Of a stretch of 64,000 nt of DNA, positions 11,699-21,601 are shown piece after piece. The DNA is from Papaver somniferum. Taxonomy: Eukaryota > Streptophyta > Magnoliopsida > Ranunculales > Papaveraceae. A program made the position numbers and the translations under genes. Below the pieces are notes generated by a model. The model did not search any database. It worked only from the letters and a program-made list of their open reading frames with translations, and was not told where the DNA came from. The stretch spans positions 197,303,625 to 197,367,624 of the forward strand of contig NC_039362.1 in NCBI RefSeq assembly GCF_003573695.1, read 5' to 3'. Position 1 is the stretch's first letter. The number at the start of each line of letters is the position of its first letter.

Positions 11699-12783
11699 AC
11701 CCCAAGTAACTATAGCTACGGCCATAATATTTTGCCATCGCTTTTTCCTTCGCCAGTCTCATGCAAAGAATGTTCTGTTTCAGGAGTATGTTCTTCTAAT
11801 ATGATTTCTGCTAGACTGCCACCTATTTTTTGTCTGATTGCATAAGACAGATGCCATGATATTATCTTTTGTTCCATCTGGAACGCAATCATAAAGTAGG
11901 CATTAGCTTAAACATACCATCTGCCAAGTTTCGTTTTATGTAGTTTATGATAGTTTAGGAATTGGTTTTGCAGTATTTATGTTTTTTCATGTAAAGAGCA
12001 ATCTATTTAGAACAATAAGGCATAGCATGGTCTGGTGACAAAAACATTCATTATAAATCAAATCAATACTGCAATGTTCGAAAAGATGTTGAGGCGGTAT
12101 GATGCTTTTTCTTTTGGCAAGGCTAGGCTGTGCCTGGTTGCAGGCTCAAGGCATTGCCTTACATTGCTAAAAGAAAATGCTAGAATAATAAGTAAATAAA
12201 CATAACTAAAAATTTATACGAAACTAGCTAACAAATCAGCGTCTACCTCTAGTATCGTCAGCGTCGAATATGTCTTTCTTAAGTAGTATTTTAACTGCAT
12301 AAAAAGAAAGACTCAACAAAGGCACCAAAGCATAGGTTGTAGACTTTTTAAAGCTTGTATGCGTGCACCTTAAACAAAATCCAAGCATCAAGGCGAAAAA
12401 GTATTGAAGCCCAAAAAGAGTTCTGTTTATGCCATGGAAATCGTATTAATATTATTACAATTCAAAAAGAATTATAGTTTTAAATCTCTTTAATGTTGTG
12501 AGTTTGACCCTAGCAAAACTACATGGTTGGACCTTTTCGAAAAGGTGTCGGGAGAAATTGTGGTAAACAGTTGTTGATGTGGGGAAATTCGTTTCTGGTA
12601 TATTATGATAAATTTCAGTGCTTAACAACAGTGAAATTGGTTTTGCAGACCGTCACAACGGTTTGTATGCTCTTGGCAGGAAAGGTTGAAGAAAATCCTA
12701 GGCCACTGAAGGATGTTATTGTGGTTTCCTACAAAATTATTAACAAAAAGGACCCTGCGGCTGCCAAGAAAATCAAGCAGAAG
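11699..12783 (+). pseudogene. Cyclin T fragment (two cyclin-box exons)
   Basis: Two exon-like blocks match the first cyclin fold of plant cyclin T, the regulatory partner of CDK9/CDKC in P-TEFb. Block one (11,699-11,771, after a TGCAG acceptor) encodes [20 protein letters not shown] plus HAKN. Block two (12,649-12,783, after TTTTGCAG) encodes [20 protein letters not shown], then [16 protein letters not shown] and ending IKQK. Both blocks normally sit next to each other with an intron at this position. At the joint the usual DRRTIA segment is shortened, shifting the frame. No upstream N-terminal exon or downstream second cyclin fold was found. The relic is therefore a truncated pseudogene or a fragment carried by a DNA transposon, not an expressed cyclin. 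Confidence 0.75.
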
Positions 12784-13187
12784 GCTGGTGAAGCTTTATA
12801 CTTGATTGTTTGTCATTCTATCAGATATCAACTCATTTAGCCTCACTTTTCTTGAATGCTGGCACTAAACTTCTACACGTCTGTGCTCCCAATGGTTCCA
12901 GTCTGTCTTTTGAATACATATACATAACTCGTCCTACCGTAAATTGCACATATGAGCCCCAGCTCTCATTGAATTTATTTGAAATCACTAATCAGACATA
13001 GGAATATGTGTTTCCACAGAACAAAGCCAATTTAATAATATCAGTTGCCTGGTTCTTTGTGTAAAATTTTCAAACCCAAGAAAAGTTCACAAAAAGAAAG
13101 GATATGATTTGCCTCCTTCACCATTGCCTGATTCTGCCACTTCATTAAGCTTTGTTCTCCCTTAGTAAAAGTTATTATTCTCCTACA

Positions 13188-13352
13188 GGCACGACCTTGA
13201 AGATGCTTGGCCTGATGAAGACGTAGAAGAAGATGGAGAAGAAGAGAAAAAAAGTGAAATTAGACTTTCTCCAATTTGTGGTTATTCTAGACATCCAATG
13301 CTCTTCCGTACTTTATTGTAGAATATGCGATAGCGAACTCAGATTTTCTTAA
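13188..13352 (+). pseudogene. C-terminal fragment of a DnaJ/zinc-ribbon gene
   Basis: The translation reads HDLEDAWPDEDVEEDGEEEK followed by a degenerate IRLSPICGY block and an early stop. It corresponds to the acidic linker and zinc ribbon (residues about 225-282) of the intact gene at 14,790. The first zinc-ribbon cysteine has become Ser (SPIC instead of CPTC). The 3' flank ('aacagtgtataaata', 'aagttaaacgctcc') also resembles flanks of the other two copies, so this is a remnant of the same local duplication. Confidence 0.75.
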
Positions 13353-13913
13353 AGTTAAACTAAAAGTTTTAATTTATGTAGGCTACGATTGTCATCTCAG
13401 ATTGTTTCGATAGTGTTTTTTTTTTAGAAAATTTTCATTTCTAAACAGTGTATAAATATATGTTGTTTTCTAAGTTAAACGCTCCTGTTTATGTGTACAT
13501 TTACTACATTCAAACACTCCAGAGTCTTTGTTTCTCGTTTAAAGATGGTAAATTTACCACTCTTACCTCTCAATTTTTTTATTTCTCACTGTTCATGTCA
13601 TTGGTATGTACGATCGCCGGAAGAATTCATTGTTGCACTACAGCGACGTCGATGAAACCTGTGATGTTATTAGATCAAAGGGTACTCAACCGGGAACCTG
13701 CCAGGATTTGTATAACAAAGAAGAGGAGGACAATTTTCAGTAATCATGTTTGTAGTCCAATGCTAGGCTATTCAACCGAACTTATTTCCTTTTCTTCGTT
13801 GTATTTTTTGTAAAATGGATTACCATTATAGAGCAAAAAAAAATATTTATGCATAATAGGGTTTGCAAATAGAAACTCTAAATTTTTGTATGTTTTCCAC
13901 ACTTGGCAAATTC

Positions 13914-13986
13914 GGGGATGTAGCTCAGATGGTAGAAAGCTCGCTTAGCATGCGAGAGGTATGGGGATCGATGCCCCACTTCTCCA
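13914..13986 (+). tRNA. tRNA-Ala (AGC), degenerate
   Basis: A 73-base sequence beginning GGGGATGTAGCTCAGATGG and ending CTTCTCCA fits plant tRNA-Ala. The anticodon stem-loop CTCGC-TTAGCAT-GCGAG is perfect with anticodon AGC, the G3:U70 alanine identity pair is present, and the T loop is intact with a compensatory T49-A65 pair. Two D-stem pairs are lost (positions 24 and 25 are A and A instead of G and C), and pair 6-67 is mismatched. The B box is good (GGGATCGATGCCC). It may be a pseudogene or weakly functional; no T-run terminator lies immediately downstream, the nearest T-runs being about 25 bases away. Confidence 0.8.
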
Positions 13987-14600
13987 ACCTTCTTTTGACA
14001 TTATTCACATTTTTTTCCCTTGTTGACAAACCTCATTTGCTTGGTGGCTTGGTGCATATGCTTACAACAAGATGCTGCTACAACTTTCTAAGGTTAGCTG
14101 GACTTGTCGAAAAATCGGTCGACTTACGAAAAATGCACTGCGTGATGTTCAATGTCAGAATGCACAGGAACATTTTTCTTTCCGAATTAGTGCTAATGTC
14201 CCACCTTCTTTCTAGAATGCCATTGGGAGCTCGTATCACTTACTGTTTTACTTCAAGAATGGAGACGGACAATGGGTCTTTGTTTGTTATGATAAACTCT
14301 GAGACCAGTGCTTGAATCCGATCATTGAGTGACCATGGATTGATTTTCGTCAGGAGGTCTTCGTTTGTTATGATACTAATCCAAGAGAAAGAACTTGTTT
14401 GCATCTTGTATTCTTGTGTCAAGAACTTGATCCTCGATCCCAAGAACCGAAGCTTTATGGAGCTCAGGCATGGGTCGTAAATCTTAAGTCGGGCCGAGTA
14501 CGACCTCTAGCTAAGGCTTAAACTAAAGGAAACTAGCCAGCTTTCCTTTTTTTTATATGGAATTCTCTTTCGACTCTAACTTCTATAATTACTTGCATAG
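13987..14600. other. No gene recognised
   Basis: The sequence contains a short imperfect duplication ('gggtctttgtttgttatgata' and 'aggtcttcgtttgttatgata', about 14,272 and 14,355). From about 14,470 it carries a block ('gtcgggccgagtacgacctctagc') that recurs upstream of the third DnaJ copy near 15,930, so it is probably promoter sequence of the DnaJ family. Confidence 0.5.
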
Positions 14601-14606
14601 CTAAAC

Positions 14607-14614
14607 TATAAATA
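14607..14614 (+). promoter_or_regulatory. TATA box of the intact DnaJ gene
   Basis: TATAAATA lies about 175 bp before the ATG at 14,790. It sits in a promoter block shared with the broken paralogue downstream, where a (TA)n run at about 15,998-16,014 takes its place. Confidence 0.55.
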
Positions 14615-14789
14615 TGAGGGGTGTAGCAAATAAAGAAAATCACCTTTCATATTTTTTTGAAAGAAACCAAGGCAGCAGGAGGATTTTATTTGGAAACAAC
14701 AAGACAAGAAAGAAAGAAAGCTGCAGCGTGATCGGAATTCAATCTCCCAAGTGCTGTTGTTCTTCTGTCAATCCCATTGAAAAGCAATC

Positions 14790-15638
14790 ATGGAAGAAGC
14801 AGAAGCAATCATTGAAGACGCAGAAGTAAAATTCAACGAACGAGATTATTCTGGGGCGGTATGGTTAGCTGAGATGGCTCAAGATACATTTCCTAACCTC
14901 CACGGTATACAACAGTATGTGGCGGCTTATAGGGTTCATGTCGCTGCTTATGAAAGCGAAATAAAAACTATTGTTGCTAGTAGAACTAATGATCCTAATA
15001 CTCCATGGAATCATAAGTTTTGCGAGGTCAGTATACCAGATTGGTACGGGGTGTTGGATATCTTGGATGGCGATGTCGATTGCGTTGATTCAGATATGAT
15101 AAAGAAACAATACAAGAGAATGGCATTGTTACTTCATCCTGATAAAAACGGCTCGGTTGTTGCTGAGAGTGCGTTCAAACTTGTGCAAGAAGCAGTAGAT
15201 GTTTTATCTGACCCTGACAAGAGAATGGGGTTTAATATCAAAAGAACTCGCTCTAGACCGATGCAGGAGCACCGGGCACAAACATCATCTGCATCAACAT
15301 CTTATTCAAAACAAAAAACCTACACGAAACAGGATGCATCAACATCTTCAAAACAAAGAAACACCAAACCGGCCGCAAAAGAAAAAAACACGAAACCGGA
15401 GAAGACGAAACGACAGGATCCTGAACATGAAGCGGGGCATTCGACTTCTTATTATAATTATGACCCTCAAGATGCTTGGGGTGACGAAGAGGAAGAAGAA
15501 GGTGGAGAAGAAGGGAGAAAGAAAGGAATTAGACTTTGCCCAACTTGTGGTTATCCTCAGTATGTTCAGACTAACCAAAAAACGAGCTCTTCTGTACTCT
15601 CTTGCGGATCCTGCGAGAGGGAATTCATCTTTTTCTAA
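14790..15638 (+). CDS. DnaJ (J-domain) protein with C-terminal zinc ribbon
   Basis: An intact, intronless gene of 282 residues. An N-terminal helical segment (residues 1-65, with GAVWLAEMAQDTFPNLHGI) is followed by a J-domain starting at DWYGVLDI (84-91). The HPD motif is intact in HPDKN (116-120), and helix IV is DVLSDPDKR. A Ser/Thr/Lys-rich linker (about 155-215) and an acidic run (GDEEEEEGGEEG, 231-242) lead to a zinc ribbon with CPTC at 250-253 and CGSC at 272-275, ending EFIFF. This is the plan of plant nuclear-type DnaJ proteins related to the DUF3444 group but lacking that domain. J-domain proteins stimulate Hsp70 ATPase; the client here is unknown. The start is supported by the TATA box at 14,607 and by the matching start of the paralogue at 16,086. 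Confidence 0.88.
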   Translation: MEEAEAIIEDAEVKFNERDYSGAVWLAEMAQDTFPNLHGIQQYVAAYRVHVAAYESEIKTIVASRTNDPNTPWNHKFCEVSIPDWYGVLDILDGDVDCVDSDMIKKQYKRMALLLHPDKNGSVVAESAFKLVQEAVDVLSDPDKRMGFNIKRTRSRPMQEHRAQTSSASTSYSKQKTYTKQDASTSSKQRNTKPAAKEKNTKPEKTKRQDPEHEAGHSTSYYNYDPQDAWGDEEEEEGGEEGRKKGIRLCPTCGYPQYVQTNQKTSSSVLSCGSCEREFIFF

Positions 15639-16085
15639 AAGTTAAATAATTAGCAGTGTTATATTTTGTTTGATTTTTAATTTATGTAGTGTACTGCAAC
15701 TAATATGTGTTTTCAATATAACGAAAGAGTTTATTTAAAATTTTTGATTTCTGTTATTGCGCAAGTTAAACACTCCTCTTTCTGGAGTTGCACGCGCTGC
15801 GTATTGACACAAGTGTACTTGACAGAAGTTGCAGTGCACGTTAAGCTGATAGTGCAGTGTAGGTTAAGGTTTAACCAGATTTAGCACAGATTTTACCAGG
15901 AGAAGTCTCAAAATTTAGTGTTTGTTGTGTCGGGCCGTTTACGAGGTCTAGCCCAAGGCAGTATTATTGAATTAGGTTATATAGTACAACCGTATACGAG
16001 TATATATATATATATGAGGCAAGAAGAAAGGTGAAGCGCGATCATCGACATTCAATCTTCTGTCAATCGCATTGAAAAAGTAATC
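15639..16085. other. Spacer between DnaJ copies with a duplicated promoter block
   Basis: Contains the 3' flank of the intact gene, a 'gtcgggccg...gaggtctagcccaaggc' block shared with about 14,486, a (TA)n run near 15,998-16,014, and a purine-rich 5' UTR-like stretch leading to the ATG at 16,086. Confidence 0.5.
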
Positions 16086-16789
16086 ATGGAAGAAGAAGCT
16101 CAACACCTGAAAGAAGAAGCAGAAATCGAATTCAAAGCTTGCGATTTGGCTAGAGCATTATGGTTGGCTAACTTGGCTCAAGATATGAACCCTAACCTCC
16201 ATGGTATACAACAGTATATTGCGGCTTATAAGGTGTTGCTGCTTACAAAAGCACCATAACTACTGCTTTTGCTTGTAAAACTAATGATAATAGTACAAAT
16301 TTTACCCAGGTTAGAGTACCAGACTGGTACCGGGTGTTGGAAATCTCAGATGATGATTTGTTTGATGTCAGTATAGATACGATCAATGAACACTACAAAA
16401 GAATGGAATTGTTGGTTCATCCTGATGTAAATGATTCGATTGCTGCTGAGGGTGCTTTCAAACTCGTTCAAGACGCGTTAGATGTTTTATCTGACCCAGA
16501 TATGAGAAAAGGGTTTGAGATCGAAAGAAACCGCTCTAGAGCACAGCTAACATCATCTGGACGAAACAAGGAAACGGCCGAGTTCTTGTTATGATGATGA
16601 CCAGGACTCCAGGAGGAGGCTGAAGATACATGGCTTTTTGGAGAGGAGGAAGATGAAGACGAAGAGATAGAAAGTGAAACTAGACCTTGCCCAACTTGCA
16701 GTTATCCAGGTTATGTTCGGACTTGCAAAAAAGAGTGCTCTTCCTCGGTTTATTGCCGTAACTGCGACAGGATATTCATGTTTTCTTAA
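16086..16789 (+). pseudogene. Second DnaJ/zinc-ribbon paralogue, frameshifted
   Basis: The start MEEEAQHLKEEAEIEFKACD and the block ALWLANLAQDMNPNLHGIQQ align with the intact neighbour. A frameshift near 16,230 ends that frame (KVLLLTKAP, stop). The J-domain resumes in another frame at VPDWYRVLEI (about 16,315), with HPDV in place of HPDK; the catalytic HPD itself remains. A second frame change near 16,590 precedes the acidic tail and a zinc ribbon, CPTC ... CRNC, ending FMFS at 16,789. At least two frameshifts separate intact domains, so this is a recent pseudogene, or a three-part artefact that resequencing could rescue. Confidence 0.8.
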
Positions 16790-16942
16790 AAAAAGAGCTT
16801 AGAAGTGTTACAGTTTGTTCAAGTTTTAATATGAACTTTAATATGTAGTTTGCTTTTAAGGTTTTCTTTTGATCATCACTAATGTCGTCTCACTTTTCTT
16901 GAATTCTGATCTCTAAACAATGTATAAATACGTTGTTGCATG

Positions 16943-17830
16943 CGCTGCGTACTTGTGGTTTGAACCCAGTGACTGTTATCCAACACAAATTCAACAAGGA
17001 GAATATGTAAAGACTAAACCTGACGATACAACTACTCAGTTTCCAGTCAAATAAACACCTGCAAACAACTTATTCTCTATTACTGATGATAACTTTCAAC
17101 AGAATATGAAGACCACGAGCCTTGGAAAGTCAACCTTGTCCATAAGCTTTTCCAAGCTGATGTTGCACTCATAATTCTATGTACTAGAATTTCAAGAATG
17201 TCGGATGACAAACTTGTTTGGACCCTGACAAAAATGGATCTTTCACGGTAACATCAGCTCATCCACCGGAAGACTCAAGAACTTGGAAATTACAATGTAA
17301 ACTTAAAATTTAAGCTAGAGCCAAGGTATTCTTGTGCCAGTGAGGCAAACTGGAGGAGTGTGTTCCGCTTGTGTGCCATGTGTGGTCAGTATGTTGATTC
17401 TAGTATGTTGGTTAGATGGGAAGAATATCTAAACCAACTCCAGGATGTAGCTACAATTTCATCCAAGTTGAAGGATTTCAGGTTAAGAGCAACTTTTCTT
17501 AGACTACTGGGATACTTGGGTAAAACGGACTACTTCCAGTAATCTCAAACTCCCAACAAGTCCTTTGCTCATTCTACCATGTATAAACCACACAAGAGTT
17601 GAAGGATAGGACAAAATGTAATCAAATTGTATTCTGAAATCATCTTTCCAAACTACCCCAGAAACATTTAACCCCAATATTGTTGTGAATGGTACATTAA
17701 GTCCAACATTCTAAGTTTCTGTCCACACAATCATCCACAAGTTGAGTTCTGCAAATCATGAATCGTTTCCTTGAATTCATATCCTAGGAATTTTGGCTAT
17801 GGCTACATATCAGGCAATCACACTCTACAG
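16943..17830. repeat. Unit 1 of a triplicated non-coding segment
   Basis: Starts 'gctgcgtacttgtggtttgaaccca' and includes 'ttggaaagtcaaccttgtcc', 'gaatatctaaaccaactccagg', 'ggatacttgggtaaaa' and 'ctgtccacacaatcatcc'. The same ordered blocks recur at 18,599-19,680 and partly at 17,831-18,598. Peptides of 60-90 residues can be read but are not conserved in frame between copies. Function unknown. Confidence 0.7.
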
Positions 17831-18598
17831 CTTCACTTCTGGTGTCTGATTTAATGAACAAGCCAGATTAAACTTTTGACGGATTAGAAAATCAACCTTA
17901 TCCATAAACTTTTCCAAACTAAATACTAGAATTCCAAGAATGTCAAACGACAAACTTGTTTCGACCCTGACGAACTGTCAAGTAAGCTTATAACAAGAAG
18001 ATTGAACTGAAGACTAATAGCCAGCTACATCCACCTTTCTTTATCATATCTGGACAAGAGGCAGGGCATTAGCCCATATCTACAATGGATCCTTCACTGT
18101 TAAGTCAGCATATCAGAAGATGATTGAAGTAAAGCTAATAGCTAGCTACATTCACTTGAAGATTGAAGAACTAGGAAATTACTATGAAAACTTAAAATTC
18201 CAGCTAGCGTAAAGCTATTCTTGTTGATTCTACTCGACTATTATTCTATGCTCACTTCTGCAACAGATGGGAAGAATACCTAAACCAACTCCAGGATGTA
18301 GCCACAATTTCATCCAGGTTTAAGCCTTCTTAGACTACTGGAATACTTGGGTAAAATGGAATATCGACTAAATGGAATATCGACTACTTCCAGTAATCTC
18401 GAACTCGCAACAAGTCCTTTGCTCATTCTACCATGTATTGCTCCCTATTGCATCTAGTCTTACTCAAGCAAGTAACGGCATAAGGGTTGAAGGTTAAGAC
18501 AAAATGTATTCAAATCGTATTTTGCAATTATCTTCCCAAACTATCCCAGAAACATTTAACCCCTAAGGTGTCGTGAATGGTACATTAAGTCCAATGAT
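17831..18598. repeat. Unit 2 (partial) of the triplicated segment
   Basis: Holds the central blocks ('gaaaatcaaccttatccataaac', 'gaatacctaaaccaactccagg', 'caacaagtcctttgctcattc') but lacks the head and the tail seen in units 1 and 3. It joins unit 3 directly at 'tccaatgata|cgctgcgcgcttgtgg'. Confidence 0.65.
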
Positions 18599-19680
18599 AC
18601 GCTGCGCGCTTGTGGCTTGAACCCAATAACAATTATCCAATAAAAAATCAACCATGAGAATACTCAAACTCGAGACTAAACCTGATAATACAACTACTCA
18701 GTTTCCAGCCAATAAAATCAAAGGCATAATTGTATAAGTAACAGTAAACTACGATAATAATTTTCAACACCTGCGAACAACTTATTCTCTACTACTGAAA
18801 ATGACAGATTTAATAAATGAACCAAACCTTCAACAGATTGGAAAATCAACCTCGTCCACGGACTTTTCCAAACTGAAGTTGCAGCCAAAATTCTAAGTAC
18901 TAGAACTCCAAGAATGTGAAATGACAAACTTGTTTGGAACCTAAAGAACTGTTAAGTCAGCCTATCACAAGAAGATTGAACTAAAGACTAATAGCCAGCT
19001 ACATCTACCTGAAGATTCAAGAACTTTGAAATTACTACAGAAACCTAAAATTCCAGCTAGAGTAAAGCAATGTCCCTACCATTCTATGGAAGTGTATCAC
19101 TGAAAATGTCCCTGCCAGTGATAGGTTAATGAGGCAAATTGGAGTGATTTCTACTTGTGCCATGTGTGGTTCGTATGTTGATTTTACTGAAGATATTCTT
19201 ACGATCACTCTCCCAACAGATGGGAAGAACACCTATGCAACTCCAGGATGTAGCTACAATCTCATCCAGGTTGAAGGATTTCAGGTTAGATTAAGCCATC
19301 ATAGACTACTGGAATATTTGGGTAAAACAGAATATGGACTATTTTCCAGTAATCTCGATCTCGCACAACAAGTCATTTGCTCATTCTACCATGTATAGCT
19401 CCATACCACGTTTAGTTTTACTCAAGCAAATAACGACACCAGGGTTGAAGGTTAAGACAATATGTACTCAAAATGTATTCTACAATCATCTTTCCAATTT
19501 ATCCAAGAAACACTGAAATCCAATGGTGCAGTAACTGGTACATAAAGTCCAAAACTCTAAGTTTCTGTCCACACAATCATCCAAAAGTTGAGTTCCACAA
19601 ATCATGAAATGATTCCCTGTATTTAAATCCTAGAAATTTGCTTATGGCAACATATCAGGCAATCATACACTATAGCCTAT
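18599..19680. repeat. Unit 3 of the triplicated segment
   Basis: The most complete copy, from 'cgctgcgcgcttgtggcttg' to 'caacatatcaggcaatcata'. Order and spacing of the blocks follow unit 1, with small insertions (for example near 18,715-18,770). No conserved ORF was found. Confidence 0.7.
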
Positions 19681-20061
19681 TTCATGTGAAAGCAGAATTC
19701 GTTTTTTCCCCAATCTCTTCATTCTTGATCATACATAGAACAATGAGATGACATAATGTAAGTCGATGATAATATGATTCAAAACAGAGGATTACACTAT
19801 ACAAAAATCACAATCATAATCTCATAAATATAATCTCTAATAATATATTTACAACCAACCAAACAAGTACGAGAATCAGTCAAGTCTTACTACATTCTGT
19901 TATCTAGTTATGTGGAATTCAACTATCATACTACCCATACCCACCTCATACAATTGTTTTCATTTTCACAACAAAATGACAAAACAGGCTTTTCTAGACT
20001 TACAATGCAGCAAGTATAGCTCAAAATAAACGAGTACGTACAACAACAGCAGCCATTCAAT

Positions 20062-21030
20062 TCAGAATTGAAAACTCGAAAGAGAAAAGAAGAGTAAAGG
20101 ATCAAACCCTAAGGACTCACCACCATTACTAGCAGACGACGAATGCTTTGGACGCTTCCTCTTCTCAACCTTAAGTTGTGCATCCATAAACATTTGCATC
20201 CTTTGAAACTCAATCTCTTTAGTAAACTCCATCCTTTGTTTCTCCAACTCCATCATTTGTTGTTGTTTCGAACACTCAATTCTCTCATACATTTCCCCAA
20301 ACTTCACTACTGCTTTCGCCAATTCTCTGTACCCCTCTCCTACACCTCCTCCATCTTCCCCTCCCCCTCGCCGTTTCCTTCCTCCACTCCTTTCCAATTC
20401 CTCAGCCTCTTCTTCCACCTCCTCCTCTCTTCCCTCCTCATCTCCCTCACTATCATCATATTCATCCTCACCCTCACCCTCAGAACTATCACTATACTCA
20501 CCCTCATCCAACCTCGCCTTCTTCGACATTCCACCACCAGAATACATAACAAGATTAGGGTTAGGGTTTTTCATACCAGGAGGTCTATAATGAATAGGTT
20601 GTGGAGACGATGAAGATGAAGCTAATTTCTTGTTAACAGGAGCAAAATTAGCTCCAATCAGTGAATGTAAACGCTCGAAAAATGGCCATTGAGATGGATT
20701 AGGTTTAGATTTCACAGATTTATACTTCTTTTTAATAGTATCGATTCGATTCTTACACTGAATATCTGTTCTTGAGAAATTCTTAATACCTTGTTTAACA
20801 TGATAAATGTTTACTGAATCTGCAACTTCTTTCCAATCTTTTTGACGGAGATTTCCACGGTTTAGTTCGAGATATCGATTTCCCCAAGCTTCGATTAAGA
20901 CTCCGGTTGCTCCTTCCGTCCAGCAATCTTCACGTCCGCCATAGGCGCTGCCGTTGTAGTGGTGGAAGGCGCGGGGATTGGTGGTGGTGGTGGTGGTGTG
21001 CGCCACCCCTTGGACCTTCTGGTTTTCCAT
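20062..21030 (-). CDS. Trihelix transcription factor (SIP1/ASIL-like clade)
   Basis: An intronless gene of 322 residues if started at MENQKVQGVA (ATG at 21,030). The frame is open further upstream to 21,186, but that part reads like untranslated leader. The trihelix DNA-binding domain covers about residues 35-122, with CWTEGATGVLIEAWGNRYLE, the second helix block RQKDWKEVADSVN and third helix block QCKNRIDTIKKKYK; the aromatic spacing (W37, W49, W66) fits the family. A Ser/Pro linker, a KKAR basic patch, a long acidic stretch and a GGRKRRGGG basic cluster follow. The C-terminus is a coiled coil (ELAKAVVKFGEMYERIECSK ... QRMQMFMDAQL) ending in KRKRPKH, as in ASIL/6b-interacting-protein-like factors that repress seed-maturation genes. 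Acts in the nucleus. No frameshift was seen, and it is the best intact host gene besides the DnaJ gene. Confidence 0.9.
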   Translation of the reverse strand: MENQKVQGVAHTTTTTTNPRAFHHYNGSAYGGREDCWTEGATGVLIEAWGNRYLELNRGNLRQKDWKEVADSVNIYHVKQGIKNFSRTDIQCKNRIDTIKKKYKSVKSKPNPSQWPFFERLHSLIGANFAPVNKKLASSSSSPQPIHYRPPGMKNPNPNLVMYSGGGMSKKARLDEGEYSDSSEGEGEDEYDDSEGDEEGREEEVEEEAEELERSGGRKRRGGGEDGGGVGEGYRELAKAVVKFGEMYERIECSKQQQMMELEKQRMEFTKEIEFQRMQMFMDAQLKVEKRKRPKHSSSASNGGESLGFDPLLFFSLSSFQF

Positions 21031-21242
21031 TGGAATGAGAGTGAAGTGTTGTTTGATTTTTGGGGTTGAACCCCAGTAGGAAAGGAAGGGGCGGTATGCT
21101 GAGTCATGCATGGACTTGGAGGAAAAAGTCAACACGAGAAGCACTGTATGCCATGTAGATGTGGTCCATATCTGCCGGTACAACATCGTTTCCCCAATAC
21201 CTGAATGTATCGTGTTTTACATATCATTTTTTGTATTTGGAT

Positions 21243-21601
21243 TAGGGGTGCACATACCCTATCCATACCCGCCAAACCTATCCTACCCGCCAGTTTTTTA
21301 ACCGTATCCTACCCTATCCACTATTTGGCGGGTAGGATGGCGGGTAAAGATTTTCTTAACCGCCAGTAAACGGGTAGGGTGGCGGGTATAGGCCATATCC
21401 TACCTACCCTACCTAGGGGTGCACATATCCTACCCATATCCGCCAACCTTACCCTACCCGCCAGTTTTTTAACCGTATCCTACCCTATCCATTATTTGGC
21501 GGGTAGGGTGGCGGGTAAAGGTTTTCTTAACCGCCAGTAAACGGATAGGGTGCGCGGGTATAGGCCATATCCTACCCACCCTACCCGTTGTGCAGCCCTA
21601 A
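21243..21601. mobile_element. Tandem MITE-like element with GGGTGCACA ends
   Basis: The left end TTAGGGGTGCACATACCC is matched by the inverted right end (revcomp TTAGGGCTGCACAACGGG). The interior is a nearly exact tandem duplication: unit one 21,243-21,413 and unit two 21,414-21,601, each starting TAGGGGTGCACATA. Each unit is itself partly palindromic through 'ggcgggta' and 'tacccgcc' blocks. This resembles short hAT-type non-autonomous elements common in plant genomes. The flanking duplication was not resolved. Confidence 0.65.

Noticed and set aside
13863..14315. 150-codon frame across the tRNA-Ala
   Set aside because: Part of it is simply the tRNA sequence translated; no family similarity and a non-ATG start.
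15199..15645. 148-codon frame overlapping the DnaJ gene
   Set aside because: Out-of-frame shadow of the Lys/Glu-rich linker.
20143..20613. 156-codon plus-strand frame opposite the trihelix gene
   Set aside because: Leu/Pro/Ser-rich mirror of the acidic and basic repeats of the real gene.
21031..21186. 52-codon N-terminal extension of the trihelix protein
   Set aside because: The upstream residues have no trihelix-family character, and a good ATG at 21,030 precedes the typical N-terminus; better read as 5' UTR.
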